DNA of 64,000 bases from Paludibacter sp963678465 (GCA_963678465.1 OY782858.1:372001-436000), one strand, 5' to 3'; positions 26,073 to 35,746 are shown, numbered from the stretch's first letter. Numbers and translations: made by a program. The notes: generated from the sequence alone by a model not told the origin.

Positions 26073-27647
26073 TCAGTTGTTCAGCCATTTGGCCACTGCT
26101 AATGCAGCATTTTCTCCATCGATGGCCGACGAAGTGATACCGCCTGAGTAACCTGAACCTTCGCCCGCAGGGAAAAGTCCTGCAATGTCGGGGTGCTGTC
26201 CGGTTTCGGGGTTGCGCGGGATGCGAACTGCCGAAGAAGAGCGGGTTTCCACGCCCACCACTACTGCATCGTTGGTGAGGTAACCGTTCATTTTCCGGTC
26301 GAATTTCTTAAATCCTTCACTCAGCCGCTTGGAAATAAATTCGGGCAGCCAGAAATGCAGGGGCGAAGAAATCAAGCCCGGTAAATAAGAACATTCGGGT
26401 AGGTCGGCCGATACGCGTCCTTTTACAAAGTCAACCATTCGTTGTGCCGGGGCTGTTTGTCCCTGTCCTCCGTTGTTCAGAAAAGCCAAATGTTCGATGT
26501 GCTGCTGGAACTTTAAACCGGCCAGTACGCCGTATTCTTTGAATTCTTCGGGTATGTCTTCTGGTTTTATTTCGACTACAATTCCTGAATTGGCAAAAGG
26601 CGAATTTCGTTTTGATGCCGACATTCCGTTCACAACAATTTCGGTGGTGGTTGTTCCGGCCGGAACAATACGACCTCCCGGACACATACAAAACGAATAA
26701 ACGCCGCGGTTGTCCACCTGATCTACCAAACTGTAACTTGCAGCTGGCAAATACTCATTGCGTTCCTTGCTGTGGTATTGAATGCTGTCGATCAGGGCCT
26801 GAGGATGTTCCACCCTCACACCCATGGCAAAGCCTTTGGGTTCGAGTTTTATGTTTTGTCGGTAAAGCATTTCGTAAATATCGTGCGCCGAATGCCCGGT
26901 AGCTAAAATTAAAGCCTTGGCGTTGTAAATCTCGCCACTTTCGGTTTTGCAGCCTTTCAGCTCATTGTTTTCAATGATCAATTCGGTGAGCTTTTGTCCG
27001 AAATGAATTTCGCCTCCGCTGTTGATAATTGTGCTGCTCATATTTTCCACCACCAAAGGCAGTTTGTCGGAGCCAATGTGGGGATGGGCTTCGTAAAGAA
27101 TTTCTTCGGCAGCGCCATGAAAATGAAAAAGCTCGTATATGCGTTGCAGGTTGCCTTTTTTCTTCGATCGCGAATACAATTTACCATCCGAGAATGTTCC
27201 TGCGCCTCCTTCGCCAAAGCAATAGTTCGATTCGGGATTAAAAGCTTTCTTAAGATTCAGTTTGGCGATGTCGTGAACACGTTCCTTCGCTTTTTTACCC
27301 CGTTCGAGCAAAATAGGTTTAAAGCCCGATTCGATCAGTTTCAGAGCGGCAAAAAGTCCTGCCGGCCCTCCGCCGATAATAAGCACAGGTGTTTTATCGC
27401 CTACAAAAGGAAAATCAAAGTGAATCGATGTGTTTTCGGGCGCTGGCTCATCAACATAAACTTCGAGGGTAACGTTTATTTTCACCTGAAACGAACGGGC
27501 ATCGATCGACTTTTTTAAAGTACGGATGCGGGTGATGCGTTGAGGCGATACTTCGAGCTGATCGGCCACCTGCTTGAGCAGTAATTCCTGTTTTTCGGCC
27601 TGTTCGGGGAGTAGTATAAGTTGGAGTTGAGTTTGCATTTGTTTCAA
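26073..27647 (-). CDS. FAD-dependent oxidoreductase (COG2509-type)
   Basis: A 524-residue flavoprotein with a short N-terminal alpha/beta domain (about 1-85, containing RITRIRTLKKSIDARSF) and then the dinucleotide motif LIIGGGPAGLFAALKLIESG. NYCFGEGGAGTFSDGKLYSR and the C-terminal GLFPAGEGSGYSGGITSSA are hallmarks of the uncharacterised FAD-dependent dehydrogenases grouped in COG2509. The physiological substrate is not known. It is a single gene; a TATCTTTG -7 element (27662-27669, minus strand) lies 15 bp upstream of the ATG. A low-complexity repeat tract begins about 130 bp further upstream. Confidence 0.85.
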   Translation of the reverse strand: MKQMQTQLQLILLPEQAEKQELLLKQVADQLEVSPQRITRIRTLKKSIDARSFQVKINVTLEVYVDEPAPENTSIHFDFPFVGDKTPVLIIGGGPAGLFAALKLIESGFKPILLERGKKAKERVHDIAKLNLKKAFNPESNYCFGEGGAGTFSDGKLYSRSKKKGNLQRIYELFHFHGAAEEILYEAHPHIGSDKLPLVVENMSSTIINSGGEIHFGQKLTELIIENNELKGCKTESGEIYNAKALILATGHSAHDIYEMLYRQNIKLEPKGFAMGVRVEHPQALIDSIQYHSKERNEYLPAASYSLVDQVDNRGVYSFCMCPGGRIVPAGTTTTEIVVNGMSASKRNSPFANSGIVVEIKPEDIPEEFKEYGVLAGLKFQQHIEHLAFLNNGGQGQTAPAQRMVDFVKGRVSADLPECSYLPGLISSPLHFWLPEFISKRLSEGFKKFDRKMNGYLTNDAVVVGVETRSSSAVRIPRNPETGQHPDIAGLFPAGEGSGYSGGITSSAIDGENAALAVAKWLNN

Positions 27648-27779
27648 TATTAATAATCATACAAAGATAAGCAAAAATACGACTTTTCTTTTAAATACAC
27701 TTACATCTGGTCGTAAGTATGCCAATAAGAGAATGTGCCAATGAGGAAATTCAGGCAAAGGCAGAGGCAAAGGCACAGG

Positions 27780-28195
27780 CGAAGCAGTCAAAAGTCAAAG
27801 GTCAAAAGTCGTTGATCTCAGAACTCAAAACTCAAAACTCAGAACTCAAATTTTCAAATTTTCAAATCCTCAAATTAATCTCATAACCCGAAACTCAGTA
27901 TATCCCCTACGGGGAATCGTCATCTTATATATTGCTCTTTCTATGGTTATCTATCCCCTACGGGGAATTATTCAATTACGTTATTCCTTTGCTGTTGAAT
28001 CGTTGAATAACTAATGAATTGAAGCCATCGCCTTACTCAGAACTCAGAACTCAGAACTCAAAACTCAAAACTCCACCAACTCCTCAAATCTTCAAATTTT
28101 CAAATTCTCAAATTAATCTCAGAACCCGAAACCCGAAACCCGAAACCCGAAACCCGAAACCCGAAACTCGAAACTCGAAACTCGAAACTCGAACC
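27780..28195. repeat. Intergenic heptanucleotide and nonanucleotide repeat tract
   Basis: Blocks of 7-nt units follow one another: AGTCAAA-type near 27785, ACTCAAA/ACTCAGA near 27815 and 28035, and then about ten units of ACCCGAA changing to ACTCGAA at 28122-28195. Between them are 9-nt units of the TTTTCAAAT type and two copies of TATCCCCTACGGGGAAT, each with a CCCC-GGGG hairpin (27900-27917 and 27951-27969). Because 7 is not a multiple of 3, translation gives false 7-residue repeats such as RNPKPET. The tract lies between the FAD gene and the 3' end of the PAP2-like gene. Confidence 0.85.
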
Positions 28196-28201
28196 CCGAA
28201 C

Positions 28202-29173
28202 CTATATGTCTCTTTTGTAGTGAAACATTTCGTGGCAATTGATCCATTGATAGAGCCCGATAGCCAGGTAACATAAAGCGAAGGCACTTGCAAAGCCCAC
28301 GATCACATCGATGAGATAATGCGCCTGAATGTAAACAGTAGCTCCCACAAGCGCGAGGTATATAGGAATCAGGCAAGCGAAAACAATGTATTTTTTGTAT
28401 TTGAATATCATGATCATAATAATTGTAGAGATGCCCACATGCGAGCTGGGGAATGCGGCGGTGGGTCTTTCGCCCAGCAATTGCGATTTCTCTACAAGGT
28501 CGAAAAACACGCCGGGCATATTATTGTTGTCCATGAGCTTATAGTTATAATTGAAATAATGACCCAGTTGCAAAAAGTTTCCATTCAAAGCATTGTCGAT
28601 GCCTATGGCCTGAAAGTAATACTGAGGACCTGCCGTAGGAAATAACATGTAGATCAGATAGTAGCTGTAAAAGGAGAAAAGCACAACAAAAAAGAAAAGG
28701 CCGAAATACCTTGGACTCGAAAAGAAAAAGTAAACACAACTGCCCGCGATCAGAAAATAATAGGAAAAGTAGCCCATGTTCATGATTTCGCTACACAGTA
28801 ACTGAGGAAAACGTTCGGGAAAAACAAGCGCCGGCTGGCAACCAAACAGATATTGTTCGAAAGAGGCCAGTACGTGATCGTAATTCAGTAATACTCTGTT
28901 CACTTCGTAGGTCTCGGGATACCAATAGGAGAGCAGGGAAAGCAACAAAGCCACGCGCGTGATGCGAATGATCCACCAATCTTTGTAGCAATTGATGTAA
29001 GCAAGACCTACAATGGCACAAACAATGAGCAACCTTGCTTTGAGCAATTCGAAGCCCGTATAGGTTCCGTATCTCGAAATCAGAATGATAAGCGATGAAA
29101 TCAGAATGTAAACAAATGTAAGCTTTTCGGCTGTCAGGTATCTTATGTCACGGAGTCTAATCATGAAAATCAA
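28202..29173 (-). CDS. PAP2-family membrane phosphatase/transferase (Aur1-like subtype)
   Basis: A 323-residue protein with about nine hydrophobic segments. PAP2 motifs sit near the C-terminus: GERPTAAF (C1 Arg-Pro), FPSSHVGIS (C2) and QAHYLIDVIVG (C3 His and Asp). The Arg that usually precedes C3 is missing (GATVYIQAH), and the HYxIDVxxG form resembles the PAP2_3 group, which includes inositol-phosphotransferases such as Aur1. It may therefore transfer phospho-head groups to sphingo- or other lipids rather than hydrolyse phosphate; this is inference. Sphingolipids are common in Bacteroidota. A TATATTTG -7 element (minus strand) lies at 29214-29221. Confidence 0.75.
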   Translation of the reverse strand: MIFMIRLRDIRYLTAEKLTFVYILISSLIILISRYGTYTGFELLKARLLIVCAIVGLAYINCYKDWWIIRITRVALLLSLLSYWYPETYEVNRVLLNYDHVLASFEQYLFGCQPALVFPERFPQLLCSEIMNMGYFSYYFLIAGSCVYFFFSSPRYFGLFFFVVLFSFYSYYLIYMLFPTAGPQYYFQAIGIDNALNGNFLQLGHYFNYNYKLMDNNNMPGVFFDLVEKSQLLGERPTAAFPSSHVGISTIIMIMIFKYKKYIVFACLIPIYLALVGATVYIQAHYLIDVIVGFASAFALCYLAIGLYQWINCHEMFHYKRDI

Positions 29174-29272
29174 AAAAAAATGTTGTGATATTTGTGTTTA
29201 GAAAAACAACCTGCAAATATAGGTTAAAAGAAGCAATTGCTAAACACCAATGTAATATCTGTTTCAATAAAA

Positions 29273-29315
29273 GGCAAAAAAAACCGCAATTGGATGCGTT
29301 GATCACAATTGCGGT
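29273..29315 (-). terminator. Intrinsic terminator after the peptide transporter
   Basis: AACCGCAATTG (29281-29291) pairs with CAATTGCGGTT (29305-29315). The A8 run on the left gives U8 in the minus-strand transcript. Confidence 0.85.
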
Positions 29316-29336
29316 TCAATAAAAGAAATGTGTTGT

Positions 29337-30899
29337 TTACTTAGCTACTCGTTCGAGCCATTTTACCATGCTTAACATTACAAGCATCGAAAGACCTGTG
29401 GCGATAACAAATACCAACCAGCACGCCCAAATAGGTACACTTGTGTAAAGCAGACCTCCGATAAATAAAATTGAGTTTCCAACGGCTGTTGCTGCAAGCC
29501 AGCTACCTTGCATCAGTCCCTGCAAATGTGGTGGCGCTACTTTCGATACGAAAGACAAGCCGAGTGGCGAAATAAATAATTCAGCCACAGTAAGTATAAA
29601 GTAAAGAATAACCATGATCCATGGAGTTACACGCATGGCATCCATTTCAGCAGCAGTCATGCCCGAAAGTGCCTCTTTGGCCGGCAATGCAAAAGAGAAT
29701 ATCATTAAGAATACATATGCAAGTGCAGCGATACCCATACCAATTGCAATTTTCATTGGAGTTGATGGCTCTTTTTTTCTTTTCTTCATCGAGCCGAATA
29801 TCCACATGATGAGTGGAGTAAGTGTCACAACAAAGATCGGATTTACACTTTGGAATATTTCTGCTCCTTTAATACTTGTGAAACCAAGATCGACATTTAT
29901 CACGTCCAAATTCACATAGTCACGTGCAAAATAGGTCAGTGAATATCCGTTTTGGTGGAATGAAAGCCAGAAGAAAATAACAACACCAAAAACTGCAAAC
30001 AATGCATAAATACGTTGTTTTATTTCCTGTACACTCATTTGAATTTCTTCTTTAGAAATATTAGAAGAACCGTTATTTGATTTGATAGCCTTTTTTGCAG
30101 GATCGGGGAATGTGTTTTTATTTATAATATATATCACAAGAGAAATAAGCATTGCAATAATAGCGGCAGCAAATGCATATTGGAAACCTCTGTTAAATAC
30201 TTCAAGATAATTGTTTGAAAATAACGTTAAGTCTGTAACAGAACTTCCATCCAACATTGCTTTGTTGGCATATTCATTCAAACGGCTGAGCGATTCGGCC
30301 GGCATGGCAGCACCTTGTTTAATGTACTGATGACACAACTCGGGTAATGAACCATTGTAGTCAAAATTATGTTGTTTCAACCACCAGTTCCTGACACCTA
30401 TTGCAATAAACGGCGCAAACATAGCTCCGATATTGATGAACATATAAAATATCTGAAATCCGGCATCTCTTTTTTCAGAGTATTTGGGATTGTCATACAT
30501 CTGTCCGATTAAAGCCTGAAGATTTCCTTTGAACAATCCATTACCGAATGAAATTACTAAAAGTCCCAGAATTGTAATTGACAAATAAAGACCCATACTT
30601 GGTACAGGAGTCGGAGTTGGAATTGAAATAATCAGATAACCGATAGCCATCAAGACAATACCCGTAAGAATTGTTCCTTTGTAATTTTTGGTTTTATCTG
30701 CAATTAATCCGCCAACTAAAGCCAGCAAATATATCGACGCATAAAAGGCTGAGTAAATATAGCCTGTTGTGGTTTCGGACAATCCGAATTTCGATGAAAT
30801 GAATAGCGTAAGAATGGCCATCATTATATAAAAACCAAAACGCTCGCCCATATTGGCAAGTGCAGCTGCAAGCAATCCTTTAGGATGATCTTTAAACAT
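29337..30899 (-). CDS. Proton-dependent peptide transporter (POT/PTR family, MFS)
   Basis: A 520-residue POT-family symporter with 12-14 transmembrane segments. The N-terminal signature ANMGERFGFYIMMAIL corresponds to the ExxER motif of TM1 with the first Glu replaced, and LALVGGLIADKTKNYKG and FSFGNG-like GNGLFKGNLQALIGQMY follow. Family members import di- and tripeptides. The long loop near 185-230 and the C-terminal extension are like other Bacteroidota POT proteins. It is a single gene with promoter and terminator. Confidence 0.92.
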   Translation of the reverse strand: MFKDHPKGLLAAALANMGERFGFYIMMAILTLFISSKFGLSETTTGYIYSAFYASIYLLALVGGLIADKTKNYKGTILTGIVLMAIGYLIISIPTPTPVPSMGLYLSITILGLLVISFGNGLFKGNLQALIGQMYDNPKYSEKRDAGFQIFYMFINIGAMFAPFIAIGVRNWWLKQHNFDYNGSLPELCHQYIKQGAAMPAESLSRLNEYANKAMLDGSSVTDLTLFSNNYLEVFNRGFQYAFAAAIIAMLISLVIYIINKNTFPDPAKKAIKSNNGSSNISKEEIQMSVQEIKQRIYALFAVFGVVIFFWLSFHQNGYSLTYFARDYVNLDVINVDLGFTSIKGAEIFQSVNPIFVVTLTPLIMWIFGSMKKRKKEPSTPMKIAIGMGIAALAYVFLMIFSFALPAKEALSGMTAAEMDAMRVTPWIMVILYFILTVAELFISPLGLSFVSKVAPPHLQGLMQGSWLAATAVGNSILFIGGLLYTSVPIWACWLVFVIATGLSMLVMLSMVKWLERVAK

Positions 30900-30951
30900 A
30901 AAATTAATGTGTTATGACTGTTGTTTTTAAATTATTTATTTTTTGCAATCG

Positions 30952-30981
30952 CAAATATAGTAAAATCGTTTGAAAATGCAA
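30952..30981 (-). promoter_or_regulatory. Promoter of the peptide transporter gene
   Basis: The minus strand reads TTG, 19 bp, TATATTTG (CAAATATA at 30952-30959; CAA at 30979-30981), about 52 bp before the ATG. The element abuts the 3' end of the upstream gene. Confidence 0.65.
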
Positions 30982-30984
30982 TAA

Positions 30985-33966
30985 TTATACATTGTGAGTC
31001 ATGGCTTCAGGCTTCATAACCACACCCATGTTTTTGCGTCCATCCACCTTTACTACAAGTGGCTGGTCGAAATGTACATGTCGTATGTATTGCGATTCGT
31101 ATTCGGCGGCACAATTATCCAAAAAATCAAGATCATAGGTTCCATCTTTCTGAAATGGATTGATTGTGAAGTACGACACGCCGAGCGAAGTAAGATTCTG
31201 AAAGAAATGTGTGCCCTGACTCGGATCGATCCGGTATTGCTCCAGTCCCGATTCTACAATTACCCTTGCATTGCTTATTTGTGGCCACTTTACCGGTATG
31301 CCCAACCAGTGGTCGCTTGAGCCCCAACGCCCGGGGCCGATCAACACATAGGGCCGGTTTTCGGCTACCAATCGTTTGTTTATTTTCTCAAGATCATAAG
31401 CAATAAATTGATTTTTAGAAGCATTGAAAGCTTCGGTGCGTACGTACACCACATCGAATAAATCGTTTGTAATGCCATGACCCAATGCGCTTTTACTGCT
31501 GATAATTGTGTTGTTGCTTTCAATGGCACCAATGTCCTCGTGAACCATTTCCTTGCTATCCACAATCGGTCTTATTTGCAGCAAGTAGAAAGTGTGTTGT
31601 TTCTTTTCGGAATAATCAAGGTTCACCGCAAATTCAATTTCTATCGGTCTGCCCATTTCATTCTGAGCAATGTGCAGTACTTCTTTCAGAATATCGGCCA
31701 GCGGATAAACGTCATGTTTCAGGATATTTGCAAAAGTGATCACTTTACGTCCCTCGTAAAGTCCATCCTGAATAATTTCGTTTTGAACGTCGAAAGTAGA
31801 GGCTATGTAGCGCAATGTACCATCGGCCATTGCATCCTGCACTCTTACTTTCACAAGATTAAAACCATCGTCTACCTGTGGTACAAAGCTGATTTTCGAT
31901 AAATCGAGTGCATTAAAGTAGGTCTGGGTTTCGCGCAACGAAAATTCGAGCGTGCTGGTTTGCAACACATTGTTAGGGTATGAAGGCGAAAAACGAAGCG
32001 TAACGCCTCCATCCACTATGTATTTGCCAAGACCAAGCGCTATGTTAGCAATGCCATCTTCGGGCTGTTCGGGGCCTATGGGATAGTAGTTGAGCGAACG
32101 CGCCACTCCCGAGAATGAAGGGTAATACCTCGTTCCGTAATGATTTCCACATATTTCCTGTAGCACAATGGCCATTTTTTCTTCGTCGATCACATTTTTT
32201 GTGGCTGTCATGTAAGCTTTGCTGTCGCGAAAAAAAACAGAAGCATATACCGCTTTTATGGCTTCGGTAATCATTACAAGCATATGCGTTTTGCTTTCGG
32301 TATTCTGTGGCACCATGTAGGTGGAGTAAATTCCGGCAAAGGGCTGGTAATGCGAATCCTCGAGCAGACTGGATGAACGTACGGCGATTGGCGACGAAAT
32401 GGCGCCCAGAAACGCGTATAAATCGGCAATCAATCGTTGCGGCAGACGGGCTTTTAAAAAATGCTGAAGTATCTGGTCGTCATCTATATCCGATAGGGCT
32501 TTGGGATACAAATGGTTCATTTCCATAAATTCGCTGAAAATGTCGGTACAGAGCACCACTGTTTTAGGAATTGTGATCTGGCTGTTCTCGAATTTTTCAA
32601 AGCTGTCATTGCGTTTGATCATGGCATCGATAAAGGCAAGTCCGCGTCCTTTTCCGCCCAGCGAGCCTTCGCCGATGCGTGCAAAATTGGAATACTGGTC
32701 GAATCTGTCCCGTTGGAAAACGGCAACAATCCCCCTGTTTTTTATTTTGCGGTAATGAACGATGGCATCAAAAATAATCTGCCGCACTTTGTTCAGATCG
32801 GTGGATATTTCGTTGTCTACATTTATGTTTTTAAGAAATTCGGCCAACGGGAACATAGCCCTGGAATATAACCAACGCGAAATATTGTTTTTCGATACAT
32901 GATAGTAGAGCGAAGCATCGCTGACTGTAAATATGCTTTCCTGCAATCCCCTCAGGTTCTTGACCCTGATTTCTACTTCGTCGGTTTCGGGGTTGATAAA
33001 CACAAAATCGCCGAAACCGAAATTGTTTGTGATTTTTTCTCTTAATTCGAGATTGAATGTAGAGGAAAGTTTATTTATGAAGCCTGCCTTTACTTCGTCG
33101 GCGCCCATCTTGTTGGTGCTGTCGGTCGATTCAACAATCAGAGGTATATGCTTGTCGACCAAACGAATATTGCGACACAGCTCAATTCCGGCATCTTTGT
33201 TTTTTATTCCGTTTTGCGAAAAACTAACATCGGTGATGACGCCCAGCATGTTTTTCTGAAACTTATTGTAGAGTTCCATGGCTTCTTCGTAGTTGCGCGC
33301 CAGTAAAATCTTGGGACGTCCGCGCATGCGTAACATTTGTTCATGTTCGTTCAGGGCTTCAGTCATAAACGAACGCGACTGCGTAAATACATATTTATAC
33401 AGTTGTGGCACTATGGAGGAGTAAAACCGAATGGAATCTTCGACGAACAAAATTACTTGTACGCCTACCGATTTAATATCTTCCTCCACATTCATTTTAT
33501 CTTCGATAAGCTTGATAATGGCCAACAGTATATCGGCATTCCCCAACCAGCTGAATACATAATCGATGGCACTTAAATCTTCATTGGCAATGCGTTGCGA
33601 AACTGATTTGGAGAAAGGTGTCAACACCACAATAGGAATCTCGGGAAATTGGGCTTTCACTCCTTTGGCCCATTCGAAAGGATTGATGCTGTCGCCGCTC
33701 GGCATTGAAATGACAAGTTCAAACGAACGTTCTTTCAGTAATTCAGTAGCTTCTTCGGGGCTCGAAACCAATGTAAACCGTGGTGCATACCTGAGGTTTA
33801 AAGCTGTATATTCATTGAAGAGTTGTTCATCGATGCGTCCATCTTCCTCGAGTATAAAAGCATCGTATTTACTTGCATATAATAATACGTTGTAAATGCG
33901 GTGTCGCATCAGATTGGCAAAAGTAGTATCTTTGAAATAAAGCTTTTTTATGTTGGGAGTATTCAT
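30985..33966 (-). CDS. Double receiver-domain protein with PEP-synthase-type N domain
   Basis: A 993-residue cytoplasmic protein. Residues about 45-155 form a receiver-like fold lacking the phosphoacceptor Asp (VISMPSGDSINPFEW). About 170-300 form a second receiver with an intact acidic pair (LFVEDSIRF), acceptor Asp in GVITDVSFSQNG and Lys in GFINKLSS. From about residue 430 there is a PPDK_N ATP-grasp domain (GEGSLGGKGRGLAFID, SPIAVRSSSLLEDS, NIALGLGKYIVDGG). The phosphohistidine and C-terminal PEP-binding domains of true PEP synthase are absent; a family-specific C-terminus with VLIGPGRWGSSDHWLG follows. I infer a signalling or regulatory phosphotransfer protein, not a gluconeogenic enzyme. 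Confidence 0.85.
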   Translation of the reverse strand: MNTPNIKKLYFKDTTFANLMRHRIYNVLLYASKYDAFILEEDGRIDEQLFNEYTALNLRYAPRFTLVSSPEEATELLKERSFELVISMPSGDSINPFEWAKGVKAQFPEIPIVVLTPFSKSVSQRIANEDLSAIDYVFSWLGNADILLAIIKLIEDKMNVEEDIKSVGVQVILFVEDSIRFYSSIVPQLYKYVFTQSRSFMTEALNEHEQMLRMRGRPKILLARNYEEAMELYNKFQKNMLGVITDVSFSQNGIKNKDAGIELCRNIRLVDKHIPLIVESTDSTNKMGADEVKAGFINKLSSTFNLELREKITNNFGFGDFVFINPETDEVEIRVKNLRGLQESIFTVSDASLYYHVSKNNISRWLYSRAMFPLAEFLKNINVDNEISTDLNKVRQIIFDAIVHYRKIKNRGIVAVFQRDRFDQYSNFARIGEGSLGGKGRGLAFIDAMIKRNDSFEKFENSQITIPKTVVLCTDIFSEFMEMNHLYPKALSDIDDDQILQHFLKARLPQRLIADLYAFLGAISSPIAVRSSSLLEDSHYQPFAGIYSTYMVPQNTESKTHMLVMITEAIKAVYASVFFRDSKAYMTATKNVIDEEKMAIVLQEICGNHYGTRYYPSFSGVARSLNYYPIGPEQPEDGIANIALGLGKYIVDGGVTLRFSPSYPNNVLQTSTLEFSLRETQTYFNALDLSKISFVPQVDDGFNLVKVRVQDAMADGTLRYIASTFDVQNEIIQDGLYEGRKVITFANILKHDVYPLADILKEVLHIAQNEMGRPIEIEFAVNLDYSEKKQHTFYLLQIRPIVDSKEMVHEDIGAIESNNTIISSKSALGHGITNDLFDVVYVRTEAFNASKNQFIAYDLEKINKRLVAENRPYVLIGPGRWGSSDHWLGIPVKWPQISNARVIVESGLEQYRIDPSQGTHFFQNLTSLGVSYFTINPFQKDGTYDLDFLDNCAAEYESQYIRHVHFDQPLVVKVDGRKNMGVVMKPEAMTHNV

Positions 33967-34188
33967 GCCGCTTTGTTATTTTTGAACTGTAAATATATTT
34001 CTAAATATCCATTATTACAAGTGAAAAAAATTTTTTTCAAATAATCCTCAAATAATTTGATTATAACAAATAAAAACCGTAAAATTGCACCGAAAACAAA
34101 ACGTAAGCAAAGTAGGTGAATTGTTTGTTTTAGAAGATGAAAATCATATGTAAAAACGTTAAATATAGAAATAAATATATCGTTTTGG

Positions 34189-34196
34189 TATTTTTG
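34189..34196 (+). promoter_or_regulatory. -7 promoter element of gdhA
   Basis: TATTTTTG matches TAnnTTTG and lies 82 bp before the gdhA ATG. The 312-bp gap between the divergent genes holds no other supported feature; it is AT-rich with no clear operator. Confidence 0.55.
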
Positions 34197-34278
34197 CTCA
34201 GGTATTTAACATGCATTTGAATGGCGGCTTACAATTTGAAAGTAAAAACGCATAAAATCAATTCTTAAAAACTATATT

Positions 34279-35613
34279 ATGAATATTGAAAAATTAATGC
34301 AATCGCTCGAAGCGAAGCATCCGGGAGAACATGAATATTTACAGGCAGTGCGTGAAGTGCTGTCTACAATTGAAGACGAATACAACAGACACCCTGAATT
34401 TGAAAAAGCAAAAATTGCCGAACGTTTGGTGGAACCGGATCGCATCTTTACATTTAAAGTGCCATGGGTCGACGACCGTGGTGATGTACAGGTAAATCTT
34501 GGATACCGTATTCAGTTCAACAATGCAATAGGCCCTTACAAAGGTGGTTTGCGTTTCCATGCTTCAGTTAATCCGTCGATCCTTAAATTTCTCGGATTCG
34601 AACAAATATTCAAAAATGCACTCACCACCTTGCCTATGGGAGGTGCAAAAGGTGGTTCCGACTTTAACCCACGTGGCAAATCGGATGCTGAAGTGATGCG
34701 TTTCTGTCAGGCTTTTATGGTTGAATTGTGGAGATACATTGGTCCTGAAACAGATGTTCCTGCCGGAGATATAGGTGTAGGCGCCCGTGAAATAGGCTAT
34801 CTTTACGGAATGTATCGCAAGTTGGCACGCGAAAATACAGGGGTACTTACAGGTAAAAACCTTGAATTTGGTGGTTCGCTTGTACGTCCTGAAGCAACAG
34901 GTTTTGGAGGTTTGTACTTTGTGAAACAAATGCTCGAAACAGCAGGCGATAGCATTAAAGGCAAGACAATTGCTATTTCAGGCTTTGGTAATGTGGCATG
35001 GGGCGCTGCCCTGAAAGCTACCGAACTGGGTGGAAAAGTAGTGACTATTTCAGGTCCTGATGGTTATATATATGATGAAAATGGCATCTCGGGCAAGAAA
35101 ATTGAGTATATGCTCGAACTGCGTGCTACCTGTAACGACATAGTGGCTCCGTATGCCGAAGAATTTGGTGCTGTATTTGTGCCTAATCGTCGTCCGTGGG
35201 AAGTGAAAGTGGACATTGCCCTGCCTTGTGCTACTCAGAATGAGCTCAACGAAGAAGATGCAAAACATTTGATTGACAATGGCGTGATTTGCGTTGGCGA
35301 AATCTCTAACATGGGTTGTACGCCCGAAGCCATCGAAATGTTCCTGAAACATAAGATAATGTATGGTCCGGGTAAAGCCGTGAATGCTGGTGGTGTGGCA
35401 ACTTCGGGTCTCGAAATGACTCAGAATGCCATGCACATTTCGTGGACAGCTGCCGAAGTGGATGCCAAATTGCACCAAATCATGAGCGAAATACACAATC
35501 AGTGTGTGGCTTACGGACGCGAGGCAGATGGCTACATCAACTACATGAAAGGTGCCAATATCGCCGGTTTCCTAAAGGTAGCCAAAGCAATGCTGGCGCA
35601 GGGAATTGTTTAA
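34279..35613 (+). CDS. gdhA: NADP-type glutamate dehydrogenase
   Basis: A 444-residue hexameric glutamate dehydrogenase of standard length, making glutamate from 2-oxoglutarate and ammonia. Catalytic and substrate motifs are GPYKGGLRFHASVN, LTTLPMGGAKGGSDF with the active-site Lys residues, and DVPAGDIGVGAREIGYL; the coenzyme motif is SGFGNVAWGAA. The KGGSDFNPRGKSDAE form is that of biosynthetic NADPH enzymes. It is monocistronic, ended by two hairpins, and is the likely main ammonia-assimilation gene. Confidence 0.96.
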   Translation: MNIEKLMQSLEAKHPGEHEYLQAVREVLSTIEDEYNRHPEFEKAKIAERLVEPDRIFTFKVPWVDDRGDVQVNLGYRIQFNNAIGPYKGGLRFHASVNPSILKFLGFEQIFKNALTTLPMGGAKGGSDFNPRGKSDAEVMRFCQAFMVELWRYIGPETDVPAGDIGVGAREIGYLYGMYRKLARENTGVLTGKNLEFGGSLVRPEATGFGGLYFVKQMLETAGDSIKGKTIAISGFGNVAWGAALKATELGGKVVTISGPDGYIYDENGISGKKIEYMLELRATCNDIVAPYAEEFGAVFVPNRRPWEVKVDIALPCATQNELNEEDAKHLIDNGVICVGEISNMGCTPEAIEMFLKHKIMYGPGKAVNAGGVATSGLEMTQNAMHISWTAAEVDAKLHQIMSEIHNQCVAYGREADGYINYMKGANIAGFLKVAKAMLAQGIV

Positions 35614-35638
35614 AAAGAAATAATAAAATATCCTTTTT

Positions 35639-35666
35639 GCAGATGTCTTCGTGACATCTGCTTTTC
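35639..35666 (+). terminator. Intrinsic terminator 1 after gdhA
   Basis: GCAGATGTC (35639-35647) and GACATCTGC (35653-35661) form a perfect stem with a TTCGT loop and TTTT after it. Confidence 0.85.
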
Positions 35667-35694
35667 AGAATTCTGAAAAATTTAAAATTACAGA

Positions 35695-35738
35695 AGAGAG
35701 AAAATCCTAATAATATATGGGATTTTCTCTTTTTATTT
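35695..35738 (+). terminator. Intrinsic terminator 2 after gdhA
   Basis: AGAGAAAATCC (35697-35707) pairs with GGATTTTCTCT (35720-35730), followed by TTTTTATTTT. A second hairpin 30 bp after the first suggests tight insulation from the aspartate kinase gene. Confidence 0.75.
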
Positions 35739-35746
35739 TACTTTTG
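35739..35746 (+). promoter_or_regulatory. -7 promoter element of the aspartate kinase gene
   Basis: TACTTTTG matches TAnnTTTG directly after the gdhA terminator, 78 bp before the ATG at 35825. Confidence 0.55.

Noticed and set aside
27780..28195. Possible CRISPR array in the heptamer tracts
   Set aside because: Units are 7 or 9 nt without spacers, direct repeats of 25-40 nt or cas genes; they are tandem low-complexity repeats.
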